In this document: piece by piece, positions 25,675-34,963 of the stretch
Numbering within the stretch: position 1 is the stretch's first letter
Layout of the letters: each line of letters opens with the position of its first letter
Assembly (NCBI RefSeq): GCF_003050705.1
Contig: NZ_QAOG01000007.1
Span: forward strand, 170,997 to 234,996
Source of the DNA: Sphingomonas aurantiaca
Lineage (GTDB): Bacteria > Pseudomonadota > Alphaproteobacteria > Sphingomonadales > Sphingomonadaceae
Reading direction: 5' to 3'
Length of the DNA: 64,000 bases
Made by a program: the position numbers and the translations under genes
Notes under the pieces: model-generated
Databases searched by the model: none
Told to the model about the DNA's origin: nothing
Seen by the model: the letters and a program-made list of their open reading frames with translations, nothing else

Positions 25675-27080
25675 GCGTCCTTCTCCTTGTTGGTCGGCTC
25701 GAAGGTCGCTGCCGGCGTGATGCCGGCTGCATGGCGCGGCGTGCGGCGCGGCTCAGCCTCATGCGCTTCGGGTGGTTTGGCGATCAGGCGAAGGACGTAG
25801 AGGACGCCCAATCCGAAGACCGCGAAGTAGACGACGACGAAAGCGGCAAGTGACGTCGCCACTGCGGGGGCAGCAATCGGCGAGCGCGCGTCCGCCGTCA
25901 GGATATGACCATAAATGACCCATGGCTGCCGGCCGACCTCGGTCGTGATCCAGCCGGCGAGCACTGCCACGAAGCCCGCCGGTCCCATTGCCACCGCCGC
26001 GCGGTGTAGCCAGGGTGTGTCGTACAACCGGCCTCGCCACCGTGCCCACAGTCCCCACACGCCGAGCATGAGCATTGCCAGCCCAAGCCCGACCATGATC
26101 CGGAACGACCAGAACAGGATCGTTGCCGGGGGACGTCGATTGCGCGCGAAAGCCTTCAGTCCCGGCAGCGGGGCGTTCAGGTCATGGCGCAGGATCAGCG
26201 AACTGAGCCTGGGTATCTCCACGGCATAGCGGACCTGCTCGTCGCGGTCGCTGGGTAGGCCGAACAGGATGAGCGGCGCTCCGTCAGGGTGCGCGTCGTA
26301 ATGCCCTTCCATCGCCAGCACCTTGGCCGGCTGATGCTCGAGCGTGTTCAGCCCGTGCTCGTCGCCAGCCAGGATCTGGAGCGGTGCCATGACCGCGATC
26401 ATGCCCAGGCCCATCGCCAGCATCTTGCGCGCGCCGAGGTTCGCCCGATCGCGGAGCAGGTGCCATCCACCAACCGCGGCGACGACCAGCGCCGTCGTCA
26501 GGAATGCGGCAATGACCGTGTGGGTCAGCCGGTAAGGGAAACTGGGGTTGAAGATGATCGGCAGCCACGATCCTGCAGGGACGAACTGCCCTTGCGCATT
26601 GATCGCGAAGCCGGTCGGAGTGTGCATCCAGCTGTTGACGCTCAGGATCCAGGTCGCCGAGATTAGAGTGCCAAGCGCCACCATGCAGGTAGCGAAGAAG
26701 TGCAGTCCGCGCCCGACCTTCGTGATGCCGAACAGCATGACGCCGAGGAAGCCCGCTTCCAGGAAGAAGGCTGTGAGCACCTCGTAGGCCATCAACGGAC
26801 CGATCACGGGGCCGGCCCGGTCGGAGAACACCGACCAGTTGGTGCCGAACTGGTAGGACATGACGATGCCGGAGACGACGCCCATGCCGAACACGATCGC
26901 GAAGATCTTCAGCCAGTAGCGGTAGAGGTTGGCGTACACGCCGCGCCCGGTCCTGAGCCAAAGGCCCTCGAGCGTCATCAGGAAGCTGGCGAGCCCGATC
27001 GAGAACGCGGGAAACAGGAAGTGGAAGGATACCGTGAAGGCGAACTGTATCCGTGCGAGAAGAAGCGCATAATCTGTCAT
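25671..27080 (-). CDS. cydA: Cytochrome bd-type quinol oxidase subunit I
   Basis: From ATG 27080 (MTDYALLLARIQFAFTVSFH) the 469-residue protein is a subunit I with conserved haem-ligand His and the quinol-binding loop (LNTLEHQPAKVLAMEGHY). The loop after it is short, as in cyanide-insensitive (CioA-type) oxidases, so a CioAB identity is possible. It ends by overlapping cydB. The rest of the longer frame upstream is not part of it. The presence of copper handling genes next door does not bear on this haem-only enzyme. Confidence 0.93.
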   Translation of the reverse strand: MTDYALLLARIQFAFTVSFHFLFPAFSIGLASFLMTLEGLWLRTGRGVYANLYRYWLKIFAIVFGMGVVSGIVMSYQFGTNWSVFSDRAGPVIGPLMAYEVLTAFFLEAGFLGVMLFGITKVGRGLHFFATCMVALGTLISATWILSVNSWMHTPTGFAINAQGQFVPAGSWLPIIFNPSFPYRLTHTVIAAFLTTALVVAAVGGWHLLRDRANLGARKMLAMGLGMIAVMAPLQILAGDEHGLNTLEHQPAKVLAMEGHYDAHPDGAPLILFGLPSDRDEQVRYAVEIPRLSSLILRHDLNAPLPGLKAFARNRRPPATILFWSFRIMVGLGLAMLMLGVWGLWARWRGRLYDTPWLHRAAVAMGPAGFVAVLAGWITTEVGRQPWVIYGHILTADARSPIAAPAVATSLAAFVVVYFAVFGLGVLYVLRLIAKPPEAHEAEPRRTPRHAAGITPAATFEPTNKEKDA

Positions 27081-27153
27081 GGGAGGCCTGTTCGTCGTGC
27101 CGGACCTGGCCGGGCACGGAGCGATGCCGAACGACTGGCGCTCGGCACCAAGT

Positions 27154-27309
27154 TCATCCTGCCGTGCTCGTGGCCGGCTGCGGATCGGTTGCGCCTGCAC
27201 GCTCTTCGGTCGCGCGTTCCAGCATGAGGAGCATCGCGGTGACCGCGACCAGCAGAACCACGAAGATGTCGAGTTTTCGGCGGAAACGCCGTTCACCGGG
27301 AGTCAGCAT
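27154..27309 (-). CDS. Small single-helix membrane protein upstream of cydA
   Basis: From ATG 27309 (MLTPGERRFRRKLDIFVVLL) this 51-residue protein has a basic start, one membrane helix (IFVVLLVAVTAMLLML) and a hydrophilic tail. GAAGGG precedes the start. It lies 74 bp before cydA on the same strand and could be co-transcribed. I do not recognise a family. It is a plausible accessory or assembly peptide, but the evidence is only topology and position. Confidence 0.45.
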   Translation of the reverse strand: MLTPGERRFRRKLDIFVVLLVAVTAMLLMLERATEERAGATDPQPATSTAG

Positions 27310-27506
27310 TCCGCTGCCCTTCCGATCAGTGAGACGGGGCCTTGGCGCCGGGCACACGACGCCCTCGCCCGGACGGACGATGAGTTAGACATTGATGATC
27401 CTGTTCCGCCCGCGATCGACGCGGGCATCTCTGACGAAGCGGGCGCCGCGCGTCGGCTCAGCTGGACGAGACCACCGAGTGGACGTTCAGACGCATGAAC
27501 GACTGG

Positions 27507-27917
27507 TCAGAGGGGGAAGGGGGGGCCTCGCGCCCACGGTCGAAGCCCGTACCGCGACGTCTCGACCGGTGCCGGTCCAGGGCGTAGGCCGCTACCCATC
27601 ATGAAGGCCAGAGCGACGATCAGCAGGTCGAGCGGTACGGCAGCAAGCGCCGCCATCGTCAGGCCGGCATAGGCGCACGGTTTGTCATGCTTTGCGGGGG
27701 CGTCGTGGCTCGCATCGTCCGGCTGCTGCGCCAGTCCGGGTACCTCCAGGACCATCGGCTCGGTCATCGTGCCCGAGCAAATCGATACGATCATCTTGCC
27801 GTGCGACATCGTCGGCATGTATCCGCTCGGTACGACGAGCCGTAATGCAAGCGATACCGCAAGGATCAAGACTATCGCCAGCGAATGGTTTTGAACAAGA
27901 TGGCGAATGGCCGGCAT
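27507..27917 (-). CDS. DUF2946-like membrane protein, copy 2
   Basis: The 136-residue protein starts at ATG 27917 (MPAIRHLVQNHSLAIVLILA) and has the same plan as copies 1 and 3: helix ending LRLVVPSGYM, a periplasmic stretch, KPCAYAGLTMA, a second helix and a C-terminal RPWARGPP. It has fewer Met and His in the middle than the others. It is divergent from copy 3 and lies upstream of the bd oxidase genes on the same strand but about 200 bp from the small gene. An 11-bp palindrome lies 39-49 bp upstream. Confidence 0.7.
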   Translation of the reverse strand: MPAIRHLVQNHSLAIVLILAVSLALRLVVPSGYMPTMSHGKMIVSICSGTMTEPMVLEVPGLAQQPDDASHDAPAKHDKPCAYAGLTMAALAAVPLDLLIVALAFMMGSGLRPGPAPVETSRYGLRPWARGPPFPL

Positions 27918-27955
27918 GAGAACGCGCTAAGTCACGCCGTCGCCCTGGTCGATGT

Positions 27956-27966
27956 GACATTATGTC
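27956..27966. promoter_or_regulatory. 11-bp palindrome upstream of DUF2946 copy 2
   Basis: GACATTATGTC is a perfect dyad (GACAT-T-ATGTC), 39-49 bp upstream of the copy 2 start in the divergent copy 2/copy 3 intergenic region. GACA/TGTC half-sites also occur in the sites upstream of copies 1 and 3. It is a candidate operator; no known box was matched. Confidence 0.4.
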
Positions 27967-28127
27967 TCATGTGCGCTGCAGGGCTGGTGCTTAAGTCCAT
28001 TTCGATATCCCCATGATATTGGGAACCCGCGATTATTTTTGCTTCTTTGCCAACGAATGTTCCCGGGCGGAATTGCGCATGGAACGGCGGCAGGTTCGGA
28101 TCGCACGAACGTCACGGGGAGGTCATC

Positions 28128-28142
28128 CTGTCCAAGTGACAG
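28128..28142. promoter_or_regulatory. 15-bp dyad upstream of DUF2946 copy 3
   Basis: CTGTC (28128-28132)-CAAGT-GACAG (28138-28142) is a symmetrical site 30-44 bp upstream of the GTG start at 28172. It includes CCAAGTGACA, the same ten bases found in the right arm of the palindrome at 23472-23487. Confidence 0.4.
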
Positions 28143-28171
28143 TTGCTCATGACTGGGCTACCTCGCATCGG

Positions 28172-28609
28172 GTGTTCGCACTTCGCCGCCATGTTCTGGC
28201 TCATCGCCATCTTGCTGCGCTGATTTGCGTTGCGGCGCTGGCGCTGAAGCTGCTGATCCCGTCGGGCTATATGATCTCCGCCGAGCACGGTCGGATCGCG
28301 ATCACGATCTGCTCGGGGGTCGCACCGCAGACCATTAACCCTGGCACGAGCAGGGACATGGACATGACCATGCCGGGGATGCACGGCGACATGGCCGATC
28401 AAGGCAAGTCCGACGAGCATGGCAAGACGGAGATGCCGTGCGCGTTCTCCAGCCTTTCGGCGCACGCGCTCGCGGCGGTCGATCCCGTCCTGCTGATCGC
28501 GGCCATCGCCTTCGTCATGGCGGTTGGCTCGCGAGCGGTCGGATCGCCGCGCCTTGCACTTACGCCGCATCTCCGGCCGCCCTCGCAAGGCCCGCCCGTC
28601 TTTCGTTGA
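28172..28609 (+). CDS. DUF2946-like Met/His-rich membrane protein, copy 3
   Basis: The frame is open far upstream; I chose GTG 28172 (VFALRRHVLAHRHLAALICV) because it aligns with the starts of copies 1 and 2. The 145-residue protein has a helix ending LKLLIPSGYMI, a Met/His-rich periplasmic stretch (DMDMTMPGMHGDMADQGKSD), KTEMPCAFSSLSA, a second helix and LRPPSQGPP. It is closest to copy 1. It heads a run of five plus-strand genes with two TonB receptors, which suggests metal or metallophore uptake. Confidence 0.7.
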   Translation: MFALRRHVLAHRHLAALICVAALALKLLIPSGYMISAEHGRIAITICSGVAPQTINPGTSRDMDMTMPGMHGDMADQGKSDEHGKTEMPCAFSSLSAHALAAVDPVLLIAAIAFVMAVGSRAVGSPRLALTPHLRPPSQGPPVFR

Positions 28610-28702
28610 CCTGTTGAATCGCACCTGCCTCCCATCGGGGGCGGGTCGCTGTCGTTCATGGTGCGCTGCCAAAGGCTCGCGCGCCAGTCAAAGGCATTTT
28701 CG

Positions 28703-30872
28703 ATGTTTCGACCGAAGTCTCTTCTTGGGACGACGATGGGCTGTCGCCGTCGCCGCACCCTGTACGTCTTTCTCAATTCCGACCGTGCACGCTCAGAACG
28801 TCGAAGCTCAGACTGCGCCGATTGACCCCATACCGACCAATGCCGGGCCAAGCTGGACTGGCGATACGATCGTCGTCACGGGTATCCGCGACGGATATGC
28901 CGTTCCCGAGACGGCGTCCGCAACGCGCACCACCACGCCTTTGATCCATGTGCCGCAGTCGGTGCAGGTGCTGACCGGCGCGCTGCTGCGCGAACAGGAT
29001 CGTCGCCAGCTCGGCGAGGCTTTGGCGAATGTGTCAGGTGTCGTCGGCAACCGCCCCGAGGAGGGCTTGACCGTAGGGCCGATCGTGCGCGGCTTCATGG
29101 CGGAGATCTATCAGGATGGCCTGCCGATGTTCGGCGCGTTTTCGGCGGCCAACGATCCCGCAAGCCTGGTCGGCATCCGCAGGATCGACGTGCTGAAAGG
29201 CCCGAGCGCCACGCTCTACGGCGGCGGCGTCGGCTCGCCGCTTGGCGGCCTCATCAATATCGAAAGCGAGCGCCCCGGAACCAAGCTTCAGGGCTATGCC
29301 GCGATCCGGGCCGGAAGCTTCGCGACTTTCAATCCTTACGGCGAACTCGACGTGCCGATCACAACGGGCATTTCCGCGCGTATCGCCGGCGAGTATCAGA
29401 GCAACGACCACTGGGTCGACCGGATCGAGGGCGAGCGGATCTTCGTCCAGCCGAGCATCGCTTTCCAGCTCGGCACCCGGACCGACCTGATGGTGCAGGG
29501 GCAATATGGTCGCCGTGAGCAACTGGAATATTCGGGGCTTCCCGCCGCGCAGACCTTGGCAGGCGAAGTGGATCGCAATGCCTTTCCCGGCGCGCCGAAC
29601 GGTCAGCCGCGGTCCAGTACCACGAACCAGATGGTCACCGGCACCTTGCGGCACGACTTCGGCGACGACGTGCGGTTGACCGTCACAGGCCGCTATTACG
29701 AAAGCCGCGTGCCGCAGTTCGGGACCTTCATCTATCCGGACATGTACCCGGCCGACCCCGCCACCCCGACGACCTATCCGCTGCTGGCGCTCAACATGCT
29801 CAGCCATTTCGAGGAGGCGACGTTCGATGCGAACCTGGTCGCCAAGACGGAGATGGTGGGCGGGACGCACACGTTCCTCGTCGGGGCGAGCTACGACCAT
29901 ACCGATTTCTATTCGGACATGGCCTTCACGGGCATGACGCGCGGATCGATCGACCTCGCCGATCCGACCTACGACGTGTCGTTCGGCGAAATCCTGCCTC
30001 CCAGTCTCCTGCAGACGGACCGATACGAGACGCGGGCCATCTACGCGCAGGATCAGGCCGATTATGGCTGGCTGCACCTCACCGGATCGCTTCGCTACAC
30101 GCGGCTCAGGTTCCGCGAGGACCAGCAGGCGACAGACGAAACGTATCATCGGCTGTCGCCGCGGATCGGTGCGACGGTCGACGTCGTGCCGGGGGTAGCG
30201 CTCTATGCCGGTTATGCCACAGCCTTTCGTGGCGCGTTCGGCCTCATGAGCCGCGTTACGCCGCGGCCGGAAACGTCGCGCAACGTCGAAGGTGGCATCA
30301 AGCTTGCGGCGACCGGCATCGGCCTGTCGGGCACGCTGGCGGTGTACGAACAGACGCGCAACAACGTCGCGACGCCCGATCCCAATCCGGCCTTTCCGTT
30401 TTTCGCGGTGCAGACCGGGCAGCAGCGATCGCGCGGGATCGAGGCCGACCTGATCTGGGAACCGCGCCCGGCGTTCTCGATGATCGCGAACTACGCCTAT
30501 ACCGATGCTGCGGTCACCCGTGACACCAACACATCGCTGATCGACGACCGGTTGCCGCGCGTGCCGCGGCACAGCGGGCGTATCGCCGCACGGTATCGCG
30601 TCCTGGGCGGCGCGGCGAAGGGCCTGTCGCTGGGTGCGGGCGTCACCGCCTTCACCGCGCGCGAGATCACGCTGCCCAACAGCGTGTCCGTGCCGGGCTA
30701 TGCGGCGATCGACGCGCAGGCATCCTATGACATCGGGCGGTTCACTGTGCAGGTGTCAACCGTCAACCTGGGCGGCGCGCGCAGCTTCGACACCTATCAG
30801 TATTTCGCCTTCCCGGTCGTGATGCCGACGCAGCCGCGCTCGGCGTTCGTCACGCTCAAGACGCGTCTCTGA
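28703..30872 (+). CDS. TonB-dependent siderophore-type receptor (probable frameshift in the signal peptide)
   Basis: The mature part (from QNVEAQTAPI at about 28792) is a siderophore-type receptor: TonB box region DTIVVTGI, a plug domain with HVPQSVQVLT and IDVLKGPSATLYGGG, and a beta-barrel ending AFVTLKTRL. ATG 28703 has CAAAGG upstream and begins MFRPKSLLGTTM, but the mature frame is offset by one. Removing one G from GGG at 28738-28740 joins MFRPKSLLGTTM to AVAVAAPCTSFSIPTVHA, a perfect signal peptide. In the mature frame the only nearby start is TTG 28725. So either a one-base insertion has damaged the gene or the base is an error. Confidence 0.82.
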
Positions 30873-30878
30873 AAGGAT

Positions 30879-31724
30879 ATGTCGATGACGAACATCGATC
30901 GCCGTACCGCTGCGCTGATGACGCTGCTCTCTCCGCTGGCGGCGGGTGCGGCCGGCGCACAGACGGCGTCCGCCAGGCTTAAACCTGCGCCGATGGCGCC
31001 GCCCATGAACCACGCGATGCCCGGCAACAGCGGCGACGGCATCCACTGGATAGGCGACGAACAGATCGCGATGCTCATGTACCCCGGCATGACCGTCATG
31101 GACCTGATCGGGCCACAGTCGATGTTCGCATCGATGATGGGCGCCAAGGTCATGCTGGTCGCGAAAACGCTCGAACCGGTGACCAGCGACGCGGGCGTGA
31201 CAATCACGCCGCACGCCACCTTCGACACCCGTTCGCGGGACTTGACGGTGCTGTTCGCGCCGGGCGGCACCGACGGGACGATCTCTGCGGCTCGGGATCC
31301 CGCGACCATTGCATTCATGGCCGATCGCGGTGCCCGCGCGAGATACGTCACCAGCGTCTGCTCGGGCTCGCTGATCCTCGGCAAGGCCGGATTGCTGAAG
31401 GGGTACAAGGCCACCTCGCACTGGTCGTGCCGCAACGCGCTGGCGGGTTTCGGCGCGATCCCGACCGACGCGCGTGTCGTCCGCGACCGCAACCGCATCA
31501 CCGGCGCGGGAGTGACGTCGGGGCTCGATTTCGGGCTAACGATGATCGCCGAACTGCGCGACCGGACCTACGCCGAATGTACCCAGCTGATGAGCGAATA
31601 TGATCCGCAGCCACCCTTCAACGCCGGCACGCTCAAGACCGCGCGTCCCGAGGTGAAGGCGCCGATGATCGAACTGATCGCCGGATTCAGGAAACAGGCC
31701 GAGGCTTTGGCTGCCAACGGCTGA
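30879..31724 (+). CDS. DJ-1/PfpI-family protein in a TonB-receptor operon
   Basis: The 281-residue protein starts at ATG 30879, 6 nt after the receptor stop and behind AAAGGA. Its N-terminus (NIDRRTAALMTLLSPLAAGA) is Tat-like. The DJ-1/PfpI domain has Asp75 (MTVMDLIGPQ) and the elbow Cys at 161 (VTSVCSGSLILGKAG). It is a paralogue of the protein at 23601. Its position between two TonB receptors suggests a periplasmic step in handling the imported ligand, for example its modification or release of metal, but this is inference. Confidence 0.82.
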   Translation: MSMTNIDRRTAALMTLLSPLAAGAAGAQTASARLKPAPMAPPMNHAMPGNSGDGIHWIGDEQIAMLMYPGMTVMDLIGPQSMFASMMGAKVMLVAKTLEPVTSDAGVTITPHATFDTRSRDLTVLFAPGGTDGTISAARDPATIAFMADRGARARYVTSVCSGSLILGKAGLLKGYKATSHWSCRNALAGFGAIPTDARVVRDRNRITGAGVTSGLDFGLTMIAELRDRTYAECTQLMSEYDPQPPFNAGTLKTARPEVKAPMIELIAGFRKQAEALAANG

Positions 31725-31767
31725 ACCCGCAGACGAACCAGATAAAAAATCCAAGGGGAAGACTGAC

Positions 31768-33801
31768 GTGAAGAACATGATGCTCGCCGCGCCCGGCCTG
31801 ATGCTGGGTCTAGCGCTCGCGTATCCCGCTGTCGCACAGACGGCCACCACACGGACGGCGGCGACGGGGCCGGCCGAGGGCGATACGCGCTTCACCATCG
31901 GCGATATCGTCGTGACCGCGCCCAGCATGGCGCGCTCGACCGAGAATATCCTGACCTCGGTCGACGTGCTCGGCGGCAACATCGCGCAACGCCAATCGGT
32001 AGACAACACCTGGGAGCTGTTCGCGCGGCTGCCGGGCGTCGTGCTGACCGACTTCAACCAGGGCACCACCTCGGGCCGCTTCTCTATCCGCGGCTTCAAT
32101 GGCGAAGGCGAGATCAACGCGGTCAAGCTGCTGATCGACGGTGTCCCGACCAACGACAATGCCGGGGGCATGACCGGGATCGATATGGTCTCGCCGCTCG
32201 ACATCGCCGGTATCGAACTGGTCCGCGGCACCTCCGATCCGCGCTGGGGCCTGCACAATATCGCGGGCAACGCGAACATCCTGACGCGGATCGGTGGCAG
32301 CTACCTCGACGCGCGGGCCATCGCGGGCGCATTCGGGACGATCGACGGTCAGGTCTCCGCGGGTCTGGAACGCGGCCAGTTTAGCCAGAACTACCTGGTC
32401 AGCTACCGACGCACCGATGCGTTTCGCGACCATGCCGATCTCGACCGGCTCAATCTCGCGGCCAAATGGTTCTACGACTTCGGATCGACGCGGCTCGGCG
32501 CGATCATCCGCCATTCGAACGCGACCGCCGAGGAGCCAGGCTACCTAACCGATGCCGATGCCTATACGAACCGACGACGCTCCTACGCGGTCTCGGAAAC
32601 CGATGGCGGCAAGCGCCGGCTCGGACAGTATAGCCTGCACCTCGATTCCGACCTCACCGACGATCTCGCGCTCAGTGCCAAGGGCTATGCCAACGCTTTG
32701 CGCGACGACCGCTACGTCCGCTTCTCGGCGAACGTCGCGCAACAGCGCCGGCTGACCGAGGAATGGCAATATGGCGGCACGCTCGCGCTGCATTACCACG
32801 CCAGCGACGCGCTGATGATCGAGGCGGGCGGCGACGTGCAGGTGCAGGACAACAAGAGCCTGCGCTGGCTGACCAACCGGCGTATCCTCACCAGCCAGAC
32901 GCGAGACCAGAAATTCGGCCTCACCGTGTACGGCGGGTATCTGCAGGCGGTGATCGAACCGACCGACTGGCTGAAGATCACGCCCGCATGGCGGCTTGAC
33001 CGGGCCGAGGGGGATTTCACCAACCGGCTCGCGGGCACGACGGCGCCGATCAACGATTACGGCACGATCAGCCAGCCCAAGCTGAGCGTCGCGATCGCGC
33101 CCGTGCGCGGCGTCACGGTGTACGGCAATTACGGCCGGACCTTCCAGATCGGTGCCGGCTCAGGTGCGTATCTGGTGGCGCCCCGCGTCGTCGATGTCGC
33201 GGCGTCGATCAACGAGGGGTTCGAGGGCGGCGTGAAACTAACGCGCGGTCGCTGGCTGGAAGCACGCGTTGCACTGTGGCAGCAGACCGCGAGCGGCGAA
33301 CTGAAGCGTCGCCTGAACGACCCGTCGGGCGATTTCGACAATCTCGGCAAGACGCGCAGGCGCGGCGTCGATTTCCAAATTGACGTGAAGCCGGTGCGCG
33401 GCGTTGCGCTCTGGGGCAGTTATTCGCACCAGACCGCACGGATCGTGACGCCCGATCCGGCGACGCCGTCGCAGGCGGGCAACGCGATCGACCATGTCCC
33501 GCAGAACGTCTTTTCGGGCGGGCTGGACCTAACCCCGGATCCGAAGCTGCGCCTATCGTTCTGGGGTAACGGACAGTCGAGTTATGAACTGAACCCGGCG
33601 AACACGCAGGGGCGCTATGGCGATTATGTCGTGCTGAACGCGGAACTCGCTTACAAGGTGACACCGCAGCTCGAACTGTCGGCGCAGCTGAAGAACCTCA
33701 CGAACGATCATTACGAATATGTCTGGTACGACGGCACGCAGCGGCTTCACGCGCCGGCGGACCCGCGCTCCCTGTTCGGCGCAGTGCGGTTGAACTTCTA
33801 A
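31768..33801 (+). CDS. TonB-dependent receptor
   Basis: The 677-residue protein starts at GTG 31768 (KNMMLAAPGLMLGLALAYPA) behind AAGGGGAAG; the signal peptide is cleaved after AVAQ. A plug domain (TIGDIVVTAPSMARSTENIL; SIRGFNGEGEINAVKLLIDG) and a 22-strand-type barrel ending SLFGAVRLNF follow. It lies 43 nt after the DJ-1 gene and 1 nt before the PepSY gene. It differs from the receptor at 28703 in lacking the siderophore-type plug wording, so the two probably take different ligands or forms. Confidence 0.92.
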   Translation: MKNMMLAAPGLMLGLALAYPAVAQTATTRTAATGPAEGDTRFTIGDIVVTAPSMARSTENILTSVDVLGGNIAQRQSVDNTWELFARLPGVVLTDFNQGTTSGRFSIRGFNGEGEINAVKLLIDGVPTNDNAGGMTGIDMVSPLDIAGIELVRGTSDPRWGLHNIAGNANILTRIGGSYLDARAIAGAFGTIDGQVSAGLERGQFSQNYLVSYRRTDAFRDHADLDRLNLAAKWFYDFGSTRLGAIIRHSNATAEEPGYLTDADAYTNRRRSYAVSETDGGKRRLGQYSLHLDSDLTDDLALSAKGYANALRDDRYVRFSANVAQQRRLTEEWQYGGTLALHYHASDALMIEAGGDVQVQDNKSLRWLTNRRILTSQTRDQKFGLTVYGGYLQAVIEPTDWLKITPAWRLDRAEGDFTNRLAGTTAPINDYGTISQPKLSVAIAPVRGVTVYGNYGRTFQIGAGSGAYLVAPRVVDVAASINEGFEGGVKLTRGRWLEARVALWQQTASGELKRRLNDPSGDFDNLGKTRRRGVDFQIDVKPVRGVALWGSYSHQTARIVTPDPATPSQAGNAIDHVPQNVFSGGLDLTPDPKLRLSFWGNGQSSYELNPANTQGRYGDYVVLNAELAYKVTPQLELSAQLKNLTNDHYEYVWYDGTQRLHAPADPRSLFGAVRLNF

Positions 33802-33802
33802 A

Positions 33803-34963
33803 ATGGCGACGCGTCCTTCGCTGCGCGTGACGATGCGGCGCGTCCACCTGTGGCTCGGGCTGACGATCGGCGTGCTGTTCGCGTTTGCCGGGCTGACCGG
33901 CAGCCTGCTGGTGTTCTACCCGGAAATCGACGCTGTGCTCAGCCCAGCACTGCGCGCGGTGCCCACGGGAGCACACCCGGCGTCGTGGCAGGCGGTGGTC
34001 GATACGCTCCACCGCGAGCATCCGGCGCGCACCGGCGCGTGGCGGATCGAGGTGTCGGGGGAGGGCGGCGCGATCCCCGTCCGGTACTACACACCGAAGG
34101 AAACGACCGGACGCGCCTTTGCGCCGCTGCTTGCCTGGGTCGATCCGGTGCGTTTGACGACGATCCGGACCGGCTTCTGGGGTGATACGCTGGTCACCTG
34201 GATCTACGATCTCCACTACCGCCTGTTGCTGGAGGAGCCCGGCGGGATCGCGATGGGGATTGCCGGGATCGTCATGCTGGTGCTGCTGGCGAGCGGTATA
34301 TGGGCGTGGTGGCCGCGAGCAGGGGGCTGGTGGCGCGCGGTGCGGTTCAAGACGCACGCCCTGCCGATCCGGCGACTATACGACTGGCACAAGCTGACCG
34401 GCCTTGCCGGACTGATCCTGTTGCTGGTCGTGACCGCGACGGGGGTGATGCTCGACCTGCCCGACCAGACCAGGCCGATCATCGCCAGCGTCTCGCCGCT
34501 TTACCAGACACCCAAGCCGGCCGTGATGCTCGGAAGCACCCGCTTGACCATCGACGCGCTCATCATGCGTGCACGTCGGCGCTTTCCCGACGGTGCGCTG
34601 GCCTGGATCGAAACGCCGGCGACCCCCACAGGGGCCGTCCGTATCAATCTCGCCCGCCCCGGCGAGCCGAGCCGACGCTTCCCGCGCACCAATGTCTGGT
34701 TCGATCCCCATGATGGTCGCATCCTTGCCGTGCGTGACGGCCGTGCGGAGAGTGGCGGCGACACGGTGCTAAACTGGCTCCACCCGCTGCATGGCGGTGA
34801 GGCGTTCGGGCTCACCGGCCGGCTGCTCGCGCTGGTCGCGGGTATACTGCCCACGATCCTGTTCACGACCGGTTTTATGCGCTGGTCGCGGCGCCGCAAC
34901 AATTCGGAGCGTCGGACTCTGGCGAAGTTCGCAGGGCCGAACGAACGGCCGCGAGGCACATGA
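33803..34963 (+). CDS. PepSY-associated transmembrane protein
   Basis: The 386-residue inner-membrane protein starts 1 nt after the receptor stop. It has the PepSY_TM pattern: a first helix (VHLWLGLTIGVLFAFAGLTG), a periplasmic PepSY-like domain, a helical pair with WAWWPR, a DWHKLTGLAGLILLLVVTAT helix, and a last helix near 345-365 after LHPLHGGEAFG. Conserved His in VHLWLG, LHYRLLL, WHKL and LHPLHGG may bind haem. Such proteins accompany siderophore receptors and some act as reductases that release metal. Confidence 0.9.
   Translation: MATRPSLRVTMRRVHLWLGLTIGVLFAFAGLTGSLLVFYPEIDAVLSPALRAVPTGAHPASWQAVVDTLHREHPARTGAWRIEVSGEGGAIPVRYYTPKETTGRAFAPLLAWVDPVRLTTIRTGFWGDTLVTWIYDLHYRLLLEEPGGIAMGIAGIVMLVLLASGIWAWWPRAGGWWRAVRFKTHALPIRRLYDWHKLTGLAGLILLLVVTATGVMLDLPDQTRPIIASVSPLYQTPKPAVMLGSTRLTIDALIMRARRRFPDGALAWIETPATPTGAVRINLARPGEPSRRFPRTNVWFDPHDGRILAVRDGRAESGGDTVLNWLHPLHGGEAFGLTGRLLALVAGILPTILFTTGFMRWSRRRNNSERRTLAKFAGPNERPRGT

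Noticed and set aside
29034..30572. 512-residue minus-strand open frame antisense to the TonB receptor
   Set aside because: It is a shadow of the receptor gene with Arg/His-rich composition and no domain.
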